Part shown: positions 1 through 9,766 of the stretch, in pieces | How the letters are laid out: each line of letters opens with the position of its first letter | Numbering within the stretch: position 1 is the first letter of the stretch | Origin: Rhopalosiphum padi | Lineage: Eukaryota; Arthropoda; Insecta; Hemiptera; Aphididae | NCBI RefSeq assembly: GCF_020882245.1 | Contig: NC_083600.1 | Span: forward strand, 23,250,001-23,314,000 | Length of the DNA: 64,000 bases | Direction of reading: 5' to 3' | Made by a program: the position numbers and the translations under genes | The notes under the pieces: generated by a model | What the model was told of the DNA's origin: nothing | Database searches by the model: none | What the model saw: the letters and a program-made list of their open reading frames with translations, nothing else

Positions 1-392
1 GTCATATAGTGATATAGCGATATAGCCTCTTTAAAGAAGTACTTACATATCTTAAAAATTCTCATGGAAAACACATTAAAACGTGGGTTGATTATGATCA
101 AATAAATCGTTTTATTTTTATGATTATACCGTGGTAATAAGATCTGTTAAATGCTTAAATGACAATAAGTTATATCATAAATTCTTATATTAGTCATGTG
201 TGCAATAAACTGATTACACTTAAGTGTCAGGTCGTTTTGCATTTATTGATTGAGGCGTAATACAGAGTATAATAAATAATATCTGATATAATATATATTT
301 TTGAATACAGTAAATATATATATATAATTGGGGCTTCTAAGTTCACATATTTTACTCGTAGACAAAAAATCTTTACCGTTAGTCTCACTTAC

Positions 393-465
393 CGCGTACG
401 CTTCGGGAAAAAGTACGCTGCTCAAGTGTTTCAAACCTGATGTGTTTATCCATGAAACAGTCACA
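393..465 (-). CDS. possible exon of an unidentified minus-strand gene
   Basis: A short block reads openly on the minus strand and ends at a textbook donor (GCG|GTAAGTGAG, exon edge at 393). It could begin after an AG at 466-467. Two readings are possible. One is an internal exon with residues like VTVSWINTSGLKHL. The other is a first coding exon starting at an in-block ATG (MDKHIRFETLEQ), with a TTTC-ATGG context, that leaves the donor in phase 1. The local composition is less AT-rich than the flanks. Nothing in the remaining 390 bases toward the window edge clearly continues it, so the rest of the gene would lie outside. I do not recognise the family, and the block could be chance. Confidence 0.25.
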
Positions 466-1041
466 CTTCAATCGAAATAGAATAATCATTTACATCGCTC
501 TATTATACTCTATGATCGGAAAATGTAATAATGTACGGTATCTTATGGTCAGTGCTACAAAGATTGAATTGGTCAGGGACATCATCTACGACGCGTTGAA
601 TGATAGATCAAAACCTTAGGAGTTAGGACATGGCGTTCGGGTGGGTGGAAAAATATAAAACTGTATATTGTGTAATATGCCAATATACACAAATATTTTA
701 TAGTTTTTGAAATTCTATAGAGTGGATATTTCTAGCTATGAGAATAAGTGGCGATTCAGAGGCAGTGAGGATGGCTATATCGAAACGAATGCCGAATGAT
801 AGAGAGGGAGAGGTAACCGAATAAAAGGTGGTTAGTTATAGAATAGAGGGTGAAATGAAACAGCCGGTGTGCATTAAGGAGAGAAGGGTAAGGGATAAAG
901 CACTATGAAGTGACTGCGACCCCATACGGTCGGCAGATAAAGCAATGAAAAAGACAGAAGAGGTATCCTCCCCCCCAAAAATGAGTTTATGATTGTAGAC
1001 GCACGATAGCATTTAGTATATTATTTATATTATTATAATAA
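466..1041. other. spacer, no gene seen
   Basis: No supported coding exon lies here. The stretch at about 740-960 is unusually purine-rich on the plus strand. The end next to 1041 is the likely 3' UTR side of the minus-strand NIF3L1 gene. Confidence 0.5.
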
Positions 1042-4000
1042 TCAAACGAACATCAACGGATCTCGGTCGACTTTCGATACGTGAACGTTCAACTGCGGCA
1101 TCTCTTCGAGTAGTCGGCCGGCGAACACGTTCAGGTAGTTCCGTTCGGTGTTGCTGTGATTGGCCAGTACGACTGTCACCTTATTGTGCACTGCATCTAG
1201 CACATCGTGGTGAGACATCTCGCCGGTCAAGTACAAACCGGCTTTGACACCGCGCAACACAGACGCCCCTGAACCGGCTACGGCCGCAGCCGAGCTGATC
1301 GTCGATTCTGTAAATCGTACAGGTAATAAAACAAATTACGATATAATATTTATGAAAATGTATTAAATTATGGATTTATGAGGTTATAAGACCGATGTTA
1401 TCTGTGCCATTTATTGATATTCTATTTCAGTTCAATATATGAGGGGTAAATGGCTGTCCGACTATTTTTAAAATGAGTAAGTATAGGGAGATTTGACAAT
1501 TATACACTGTGAGATGAGATATATGAGATAATATTCTGTCAGATTATATTCATGGATAATCTTTCATATATGTAATTGTCGAGATATTATAATGTTAAAA
1601 TCTCATTAAAAAAAATATTCTTTCATAATACATAAGTAATATAAGCATATCTTTATTGCGAATCCAAGTTATTAGGGACTTTAGGTCGTCTAAGATGTGT
1701 CATATTTTATTTTTGCGTATATGTATAGTAAAAACTTACTAAAATTGAACATACAAAAATGAGATAACCAAGCTTATTTTAAGTTATTTTTCCATTAATA
1801 TATGGGTCTCTTACCTGCGGCTAACGATTGCCGAGCTATATAAATTTGTAATCGGATGAAGACTTTTGATACACTCTATATACTAAATTTTAGTAAAATT
1901 TTATTCTAACTTTAAATTATTATTTTTTATATAAATATAATCGTAATTCGTAAGTAATTTATACTATTATCAAATGTTATATCTGTGTGAGAAAAACTGA
2001 TAAACCATACAAACAAATTTAGAACCCTCCGCCCACTTCAGATTGCTAGAATTGCTTTATATATTATGCACGCACGCCATTGATTCTATGGGTATTTAAG
2101 TACCTAATTGCATGTATAGGTACAAAAGTATACAATAAAATTTGTAATATACCTAATGTCGATCCTCTGGCCAGCGCTACCATTAAATTGTCGACACCCA
2201 AATGACGTTTAATCCTTTCAATGGCATCGTTGATCGACAACCTGTTATTAAATTGACAATAACGACCGGCCCCTGAAGAAGATGATGGCAACTGAAAATT
2301 TACACAAATTGCTATTAATGTTTATTTTTATTGGTCGTATAACTACTGAAAAATCGTATTCCAAGTATAATAGCATTTACAGTGGAACCTCGATTATCCG
2401 GGATAATGGCGGGGAGGGGGTCAAACGGATAAGTGAAAACCACGGTTAATCGAGACTTTTTATAATAATGTATTTTTTCTTTATTTATAATTAGAAATAT
2501 ATACAATTATGTTATACATAATACATCTACACTCTACAGTCCATACTTATTTTTAAATTTTCGGAAAAGTGAGCACGGTTAATCGCGAACATGGATAATC
2601 GAGGTTCTACTGTAGTTTAATTTTTAATAAACAGAAAAGCTAAGTAAAACAACAATTATATTTTTAAGTTCATACCTATTTGAATTTTACGGTTTTAAGT
2701 CAATTTATTGAATAATTAATGGTATATTGGTATTAGTCATTTATTTCTTATTTTTTAGCGCCATAGGCCTGTTTTATATTATAAAAATATGGTAGCATAT
2801 TGTATTGTAATTTTTGTATAGATATATACTAACCGATTCATTTTTGTTGGCGTAAAAAAAAAGATTGCATTTTGAAGATTTGGCAACTTTATTCAGCGTC
2901 AATAAAGAACTTGAATTACATAACACTTGAAGTTGAGAATCATTGGAGCTTACAACTCTATAAAAAAAAATATTAGACAACATTTTAATTAATAATAACA
3001 TAAATTCTCAGGCACGAGCATTGATATACTACTAAATTGCTAATTTACTTGAAATGTTTGTTAGCTTGAAAGTCTGACGACTCCACAATGGTTTTGATTT
3101 CTAATCCACCCAACGGAGTATTATCGCTCAGTGACGCCGAAAGAGTCACGACATGACTAAATTCTGGATTTATGTTTAGTGGTTGTATTGCAGACACTGT
3201 ACCACCTTTGAACATGTCATAATACATTTAACCGATTTCATTATAAAATAAATTTGCTTGTGAAAATTTAATCAATCACCAACAGAAAAAAAATGTATTC
3301 TTACTAAAACAACTTATCAGCCAATCGGTTAAACCATTTTCCACGGTGTCCCACGAAGTATGAGGAGAATAAATAGCAATTCCTTGACCAAGACAACGAC
3401 TAACGATACGACTCTATAAGCAAACATAAAAAAACATATAATATACAGTAAGTATTTTAAAGTTCCGTATCATCATTCACCATAGATATTTTCATTACAA
3501 AAAGATATAATTTTCCACAGTTGTATAAAAAAATAATTGGTTTAATATATTTTAATAACATAAATGTAAAGCAAAAAAAAGTTTTTATACTTTAAAATTT
3601 TCAAAATAGTTTTAGGAATACTCTTTTTTTCCGAGAATATTATTCATGTTAACAAAAATAATATATCTACGTAGTACGTATATTGCAATGCAATTTTATA
3701 AAATTAATGACAGTTTCTTCAATATGAATTCCTATTTTTAAAATATTTGAATGTATATAAAAATTTGATAAAAAAAAAAAGGACGAATTGATAAAATATG
3801 TTATTAATATTCTGCATTGATTCGTATGTGTCATGCGAGGCAAAGGCTTTTAATAATAACATATAAATAAAGTTGGTTTATCAAATATATTATTTTTATA
3901 GTGAAATTTAATCTAATTTCTGTGAATTTTTCACCTATTTAACTGCAAATTATTGAGCATATCTTACAAATATACCTGCAGATATTTATACATAGTTGGT

Positions 4001-4737
4001 TAAAATTGTATCTATTATTGCAATAAATATAAAATGATTATCGAAGTATTGTTTGCAAATAATTGTAATGCAAAGCACCCCTAACATATTTACAAACTAT
4101 TAAATGTATTTCTATTACATGTTGTATGAAAACAAGCAAATTGAGTATGTTTGGATAAATATTTATTATATATAACTATATATTACTATATTTCGTAATA
4201 GAACGATAGTATATATAAGAAATTTTACAAAAAACGTTAATTAAAAATTTTGAATTCTTAGATATTGTAACACGACAATAACTTTTTAATGAAATAGCGT
4301 ACACGACATTAATATCGTGATTTAGTTGTGTTTTTACCATCTCAGTAAGTTATACTCATCGAGGTGAGCAACTTTTTTTCCACGACGTTATTATGTTATT
4401 AAATTTCTAAAAATGTACGCATTTACTAATCTTATTTTCGTACGACAATTAAAATATAAAAAAATATACGTATTAGTGATATATATACCTTCCAGGTATC
4501 CGAAGTAATTCTTTTGAACGGAGTAAACACTGGCGGATGATAGGAAACGATGAGATCGGTGTTGACGCTCACGGCTTCTTTAAGCACGTCCTCGGTTAGA
4601 TCGTTGGTGAGGAAAACTCGGCCAATGGATTTCCGGACTACTGGTTCCACCAATAAACCAACATTATCCCAAGACTCAGCAAGCGACAGCGGTGCCATCT
4701 TCTTCAACGTCGAGACGACTTCCGACAGTGTCGCCAT
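1042..4737 (-). CDS. NIF3L1: NIF3-like protein 1 (six exons, complete)
   Basis: Conserved NIF3/DUF34 family protein with a metal-binding alpha/beta fold. Its cell role is not settled; in animals it is cytosolic and linked to transcription co-regulators. Exons on the minus strand are 4737-4489, 3413-3305, 3205-3049, 2957-2834, 2291-2153 and 1307-1042. All have GT-AG borders with agreeing phases and sum to 1044 nt, giving 347 aa (human about 377). Family signatures are LAESWDNVGL (residues 19-28), SYHPPVF (65-71, metal-binding His), IYSPHTSWD in exon 2, IERIKRHLG in exon 5, LTGEMSHHD (about 286-294) and NHSNTER (309-315, His and Glu expected as ligands). The last residues are DRDPLMFV. The ATG at 4735-4737 is chosen because the family starts just before this motif. 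The donor after exon 4 is the weaker GTTAGT. The middle (exon 4) is the least conserved part. Identification is firm, exon edges nearly so. Confidence 0.93.
1308..2152 (-). other. NIF3L1 intron 5
   Basis: AT-rich intron between the last two coding exons. I see no other gene or clear mobile element in it. Confidence 0.7.
2380..2612. mobile_element. pogo/Tigger-like MITE with TA target duplication
   Basis: A 233-bp element is bounded by terminal inverted repeats: left CAGTGGAACCTCGATTATCC, right end reading inward CAGTAGAACCTCGATTATCC (one mismatch in 20). TA dinucleotides flank it at 2378-2379 and 2613-2614. Tc1/mariner-superfamily elements of the pogo/Tigger type have this terminus (CAGTNGAACCTCGATTATCCG) and TA duplication. 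Extra copies of the TTAATCG motif sit just inside both ends. No transposase is present, so it is non-autonomous. It lies in NIF3L1 intron 4 and was presumably tolerated because it is spliced out. Confidence 0.88.
3414..4488 (-). other. NIF3L1 intron 1
   Basis: About 1.1 kb of AT-rich intron between coding exons 1 and 2. It contains no coding exon or recognisable element. Confidence 0.7.
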
Positions 4738-5098
4738 GTTTTGTTGGCCGATCGTGCAATAACGATATACAGTCCTGCAAGGGTGACTTCCGGAACGTGA
4801 CGCGGTTGCTGTAAAAAATTATTATTAATTAAAATTAATTATTATTGTTATTAACAATTCTTTATCGTCGACATTGATTATAATGTATTACATTACGTTG
4901 ATGCTGCATTGCTGCGACTTAATTAAAACAAAATAATATGTTGGATAAGGTATACCTACTATACCTATAACCACTTTGCTCTATTTACTATAGGTACTAA
5001 GTAGGTATCGAGCAGTACTTATACTAAGTCCCTATAATATATAATGTACATGCGTCCACTATTCGGGTGCTACGATCTTCATTCACTATATTATAGTC
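4738..5098. promoter_or_regulatory. 5' flank of NIF3L1
   Basis: The first 70 bases upstream of the NIF3L1 ATG are GC-richer than the surroundings and probably include the 5' UTR and promoter. No TATA box or initiator could be assigned with confidence. The remainder is AT-rich spacer up to the hAT-like element. Confidence 0.35.
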
Positions 5099-5383
5099 CA
5101 GGGGCGGCCAAACGGTCGATCGCGGACAATTTCAAAGTCAATCATGTTAGAATTTATTTTTAGGGCCACGCTCACGAAAATTAATCGAGGTGTTGTAGTA
5201 TTATTATATTATTTTTAGTAATTAGTTCATAATACTTGTTGTATGTTTATATATACTTTATGCAAGTATGTTTCTTAATTATTATAGTTACTCAATAATA
5301 AAAACATTTTCTATGGAAGTGGATCCTTAAAGGTGAAGTATATAGTATATTTTTAATAACCAAAAAAAGTTTGGCCACCCCTG
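5099..5383. mobile_element. hAT-like MITE with 8-bp target duplication
   Basis: A 285-bp element. The left end is CAGGGGCGGCCAAAC and the right end, read inward, is CAGGGGTGGCCAAAC (14 of 15 identical). The flanks are TTATAGTC (5091-5098) and ATATAGTC (5384-5391), an 8-bp duplication with one mismatch. CAGGGG-type termini plus 8-bp duplications are the hallmark of hAT transposons. There is no open reading frame, so it is a deletion derivative moved by a hAT transposase elsewhere in the genome. Confidence 0.88.
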
Positions 5384-5713
5384 ATATAGTCTACTTTATT
5401 CTATTCCATGAAGTGCAGGAAGTAAATAATACGCAATATAAACGTATACAAATGTCAAATTTATTATATAACGTATATTCGGTATACTACTATATATTGC
5501 GACAATTAATTTACGTGCGTGATATAATAATACACATTGACAGGTAACAGTTTGCTTGATTTAATTTAATCGCTTCGTAAAATTTGAGTTACACGAAAAA
5601 AACAAAATTTTGTCAACAATTTCAATCAGCATAATAGTTATAATATATAATATTCATAAAATTGTATCGTAGGCAAATGGAGTGCTTTCGAAAATGAAAC
5701 ATGTTAACTATTT

Positions 5714-6693
5714 GATAACCACAGCGAAAATAATGAAAAGGTCATAATATTTAGTACGAGAAACAACATGAAGTTATTAACCTATGCAAATACCTTGTAT
5801 GTAGATGGAAATTTTGGATTAGCCCCGAAACATTTTTCACAACTTTATATTCTAAAAATTGAAAAATATAATGAATTCTTTACGGCTATTTTCTGTTTAC
5901 TTGAAAAAAAAGTCAATGTATTTATGAAATAATGTTTAATGCTATTCTATCAGACTGTGAAAAGAACAATCTTTTTCCAGATCCACTATAGGTACATAAA
6001 AGTAGATTTTGAAAAAGCAATAACAAATGCATCAAAAAATGTATTAGGGGAACATTTAATAATAAATGGTTGTTTCTATCATCTATGCCAGAGTACTCGC
6101 AGAAAATTAGCAGAATTAGGATTAAAAAAAAGAGAAGATTATGATTTTAATGAATTTTGTGGTATGTTAGATGGTTTGGCTTTTTTGCAACTAAATAGGT
6201 TGCAAGAGGGTGCTGACTATTTAAAATCAGTTATTCCTCTTGATGCCGAAGACTTATTTCAATATTTTGAAGAAACTTACGTGGAACAATATGTCGAATA
6301 ATTAAACAAAACACTTTACGTTTAACCGTTCGAAGTTTTCCACCAATGTTTCCCCCGGAAACATGGAATGTTCACCGAACAGCTCTTGATAACAATCACC
6401 GAAACCGAACCAATAATATTTGTGAATCATGGAACAATCGATTTTGCCATTTAGTTGGAGGAAAACACCCCTCGATTTGAACTTTAATTACCAAAATAAA
6501 AAATGAAATGTCGGCAGATTGTGCAAAACTTGCTATGCAAAATATAGGAGAGTCCAAAAAACCAAATGCTCAAAATCGAAAACCATTCAAAAAAAGGTTA
6601 AAAACATTACGTGAACGGTTAAATGCCAATCAAATTCAAGTGGACAGATTTAAAAAAAATGTATTTCAATTTGAGAAAACGACTATAAAATAA
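5714..6693 (+). pseudogene. decayed MULE (Mutator-like) transposase
   Basis: Remnant of a transposase of the MULE domain type that is abundant in aphid genomes. The readable pieces lie in different frames. 5714-5932 includes VDGNFGLAPKHFSQLY, which carries the first catalytic Asp. 5933 onward reads DCEKNNLFPDPL and then stops. 5939-6301 includes KVDFEKAITNASKN (second Asp) and CFYHLCQSTRRKL. 6320-6480 contains FPPMFPPETWNVH and NNICESWNNRFCHLVGGKH (third acidic residue). 6508-6693 is the C-terminal tail ending in a stop. Several frameshifts and stops, including one within HPSI*TLITKI, make it non-functional. No terminal repeats or target duplication were found, so the element's limits are unknown. 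The reading frame is still easy to follow, which suggests only moderate age. Confidence 0.85.
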
Positions 6694-6967
6694 GTATTAA
6701 TAGGTTAGGTAGTAATATATAATTTTTTTTATGCATTATAATTGACATTTAATATTATTGACCGTAATTGAAAAAATTGACTATTTGTTTAAAATTATTA
6801 TATTATTTATTTATTTATATATTATTGATATTTCAAACTAATTTACTAAGTAACATGGGCAGATTAGGAAGTCCATATTTTAACAATATAAATATAAATA
6901 TAGGACTATTATAGATATTAAGATATACCATATATTAAGAGAATGTCGCATCCGTAATATACCTAGT

Positions 6968-7040
6968 GTGCTTTTAGTTTTGATATTAGAGTGAATTGAC
7001 CTATTATCAAACTTTTAGGTAAGAACACAATCTATGTTTT
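6968..7040. repeat. fragment of the TTAA palindromic MITE family
   Basis: About 73 bases here match 32088-32160 almost base for base, including the shared stretch AGAGTGAATTGACCTATTAT. That second locus is a nearly complete palindromic MITE in paxillin intron 4. Only the inner left arm and centre are present here, and both termini are missing. Confidence 0.8.
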
Positions 7041-7676
7041 CTTGTTGGTTTTATACGATATTTAATTTTTAGGTGAGTTATGAGTGTATTGGGCTAATCA
7101 CCTTTATCAAACCACCATTACTACATCAACTCAAATGTTTATATTTTCTTAACCGACTACCAAATTTGTATAGATTATTTTACACCAACTACACCACATA
7201 TTATTAACTCCAAGTTTATAATTTACAGAACAAATAAAGACTAATGGTTAAATTAATCTTACATTAGAAAGACATCATATTTTGAAATTAATTTTATTAA
7301 CCTTGATTGAAAATTATTTTAGTAGGTCAAAAATGACATACATATGCTACAAGTTGGATAAAAGTAGTTACAAGGAAATTTATTCAGAAATAGACTACAA
7401 TGTTTTCAATAGGAATGTATTTAATCTCAAATCATTTTTGAAATGAATATAAAATACAACTGTAGTAGTATGTTATTGAGAAATTCTATCATACTTAATA
7501 ATGATTATAATTTATAATACATATTTTTAGACTTAAATTTTTAAATAATCATCTCCCATATAACATATTTCAAAAATATATTTTGAATTAAAATTACAAT
7601 TTCTATACAATACAACGATATAATAACATTACACAGATTAAAGTATTAAACAAAGTTAAAATTTTTTGTGATAGTC
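7041..7676. other. spacer / CIAO1 3' flank, no gene seen
   Basis: AT-rich sequence between the MITE fragment and the CIAO1 stop codon. It probably contains the CIAO1 3' UTR on the minus strand. No coding region is supported. Confidence 0.5.
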
Positions 7677-8766
7677 TTATGTTGATTCCATTTTCCAAAT
7701 TTTTACCAATCCATCATCACTACAAGATGCTAAAACACCTTTAACTACAGGATTCCACTGAACAGAATTTATATCTTGTAAATGAGCTTCATTCACATGT
7801 GAAACACATGAGAATGAGGGTTGATTACGGTCAGATAACTCTTCTTCTTTAAATATTCTTATAGAATTGTCACCACATGCCGTGGCAATTAGATCTGTCA
7901 AATGGCACCAAGCAACATCATAAATTGGTCTTGTATGAAATCCACTGATTGTGCATACACATTTGTACACAAAATTTCCATCTTTAACGGAAATTCCTTC
8001 AGGATTACCTGAAATAAAATATTATGATGTCAGAGTTATAATGTTTATACACATTTCAAAAAAATAATAAATTTTTTTTACCAGGGAGATATTTTTGCCA
8101 TATCTTTAATGTTCGATCGTCACTACTAGTCACAATTCGATCACCAGTCTTGTCAAACGCTAAACTCCAGACAGTTGATGTGTGTGAGCTCAAAGTACCC
8201 ACACAAGTCCATTCTTTGTCTGACGCATCTTCCATATACAACTTGACGCTGTTGTCATAACTAGCAGATGCCAATATATCTTCGTGGGGATGCCATACTA
8301 CTTTCTTAACATCTTGTGAATGTGCATTTAAGACAGCTGCACATTCATATTCATTATCCTCCCATACTTCCCATACCCATACAGATTTATCACGACTACA
8401 CGTCGCCAACATTGAGCCTGATCTAGACCATGCCACACTTTTAACTTCATTTTCATGACCTTCTAGTGTTGCATTACATTCAAACTGTCCAGATTTGTTA
8501 TCCCAAATTGCTATAGTGGCATCAAAACTAGCTGATGCTAAACTTTGACCGCAAAGCGACCATGCAATTGCCCTAACGGTACGCTGGTGACCATCAGCTA
8601 GTAAACACTTTAATGTGCTTTTATCACCATCCTTATAATTCCACAGTCTGATGGTTTTATCTTCACCACAGGAAGCCAACATTAGTCCTTTAGGATGCCA
8701 TGATGCATTCCATACAATACCAGAATGTCCTTTTAATGTACAAATAGCTTTTAATTTTCCAGTCAT
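7677..8766 (-). CDS. CIAO1: probable cytosolic iron-sulfur assembly protein Ciao1
   Basis: WD40 scaffold of the CIA targeting complex (with the MIP18/CIAO2 and MMS19 families), which passes 4Fe-4S clusters to cytosolic and nuclear apoproteins such as DNA polymerases and helicases. Two exons on the minus strand, 8766-8082 and 8008-7677, join in phase 1 (CCT G|GT AAT) and give 338 aa; human CIAO1 is 339. Seven WD repeats can be followed. Landmarks are GHSGIVWNASWHPKG near the start, DKTIRLWNY, DATIAIWD, DKSVWVWE, DNSVKLY, DRTLKIWQ before the intron, and a last blade ending DGLVKIWKMEST. The first ATG opens directly into the family's N-terminus (MTGKLKAICTLKGH). Length and gapless repeats indicate an intact gene. 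No CIA partner gene is adjacent. Confidence 0.96.
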
Positions 8767-9576
8767 TTTAGAAAATTATTATTCTGCAAATAAAAATTTA
8801 AAAATATTATTTAGCAATTATGATCATTGACGGATCAAATATTGAAAATATAAATAACAAGTTATAAGACCTAATAAATTAATGTATACTTATTGTGTTG
8901 TTTTATATCTACACTAAATTCACTTAAATTTAGATCTCGGATAAAAATATAATTCTTAACTTTGGACACTTTATATAAAAAAAATAAATGCAATATACTT
9001 TCATGTGTATTATAACTGATAATCACACAAAATAAAATGATTATTTTTTTCACTTAAAATTATTATTCGATGACATGCATTTAACTGAAGCCTCAATGAT
9101 TACTTAGTAGTTAGTAATATGTAAAATTCATTACCTACATTTTTGACTTCTACAACAATTATTTTTACTACCTATAGATAAAATATTAACAAATTATGTG
9201 TATATTACTATAAAATTGGTTTTTAATAAGTATACATTTTTTCTTTTTTTTAACAATAATTATAATTAAAAATAATTTTTTTTAAAACATATCCTATGTA
9301 TAACCAACAATGTTATCAAAATCATAACAATGATTAAGTAGTAATGTAAGTTACATTAAATACGTAATTTTCTAAATTAGATTTTTTTTCAAATTCTGAT
9401 TATTACTTTAATTTTAAATGTCTATGAATTACATCATGATGAATAAGTGGTGATTATTTTATTATGCATATTTTGAATAAAATGCATATTATGGAATAAT
9501 TCAACAACAAACACCAAAAATGCATGATTTATGACTTAATTTAGTAAAAATAAATCCCAAATATTTATATAGATAT
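8767..9576. other. CIAO1 5' flank, no gene seen
   Basis: AT-rich, with homopolymer T and A runs. It must contain the CIAO1 promoter and 5' UTR, but no motif is convincing. The minus-strand open frame at about 8871-9053 has low-complexity composition and I do not accept it as a gene. Confidence 0.5.
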
Positions 9577-9766
9577 AGGTAGTGGTACAGATTTGAACGG
9601 GGTAAGCCGGGGAGCTGTCCCGTCTGCCTCTCACGATGTGTTAATATTTGATACCGTCAATAAACGATGGCGGCGCCGCGGAAGCAATGCGAAAACAGAT
9701 ACCGCGGCGTCGTCGGTTAAAACAGGAAAAAAAAAAAAAAAAAAAAAAAAAGGTAGTGGTACAGAT
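9577..9766 (+). mobile_element. retroposed insert with poly(A) run and 15-16-bp target duplication
   Basis: The direct repeat AGGTAGTGGTACAGAT occurs at 9577-9592 and again, identically, at 9751-9766. Between them is about 134 bp of much GC-richer sequence followed by a run of 25 A (9727-9751). This is the signature of LINE-driven target-primed insertion: a 3' poly(A) and a long perfect target duplication. The perfect duplication and intact A-run suggest a recent event. The insert reads openly on the plus strand (NGVSRGAVPSASHDVLIFD..., then RWRRRGSNAKTD), ending in a lysine run from the A-tail. It may be the 3' end of a coding transcript, a truncated LINE or an unusual non-coding RNA. I could not identify the source. 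Confidence 0.82.
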
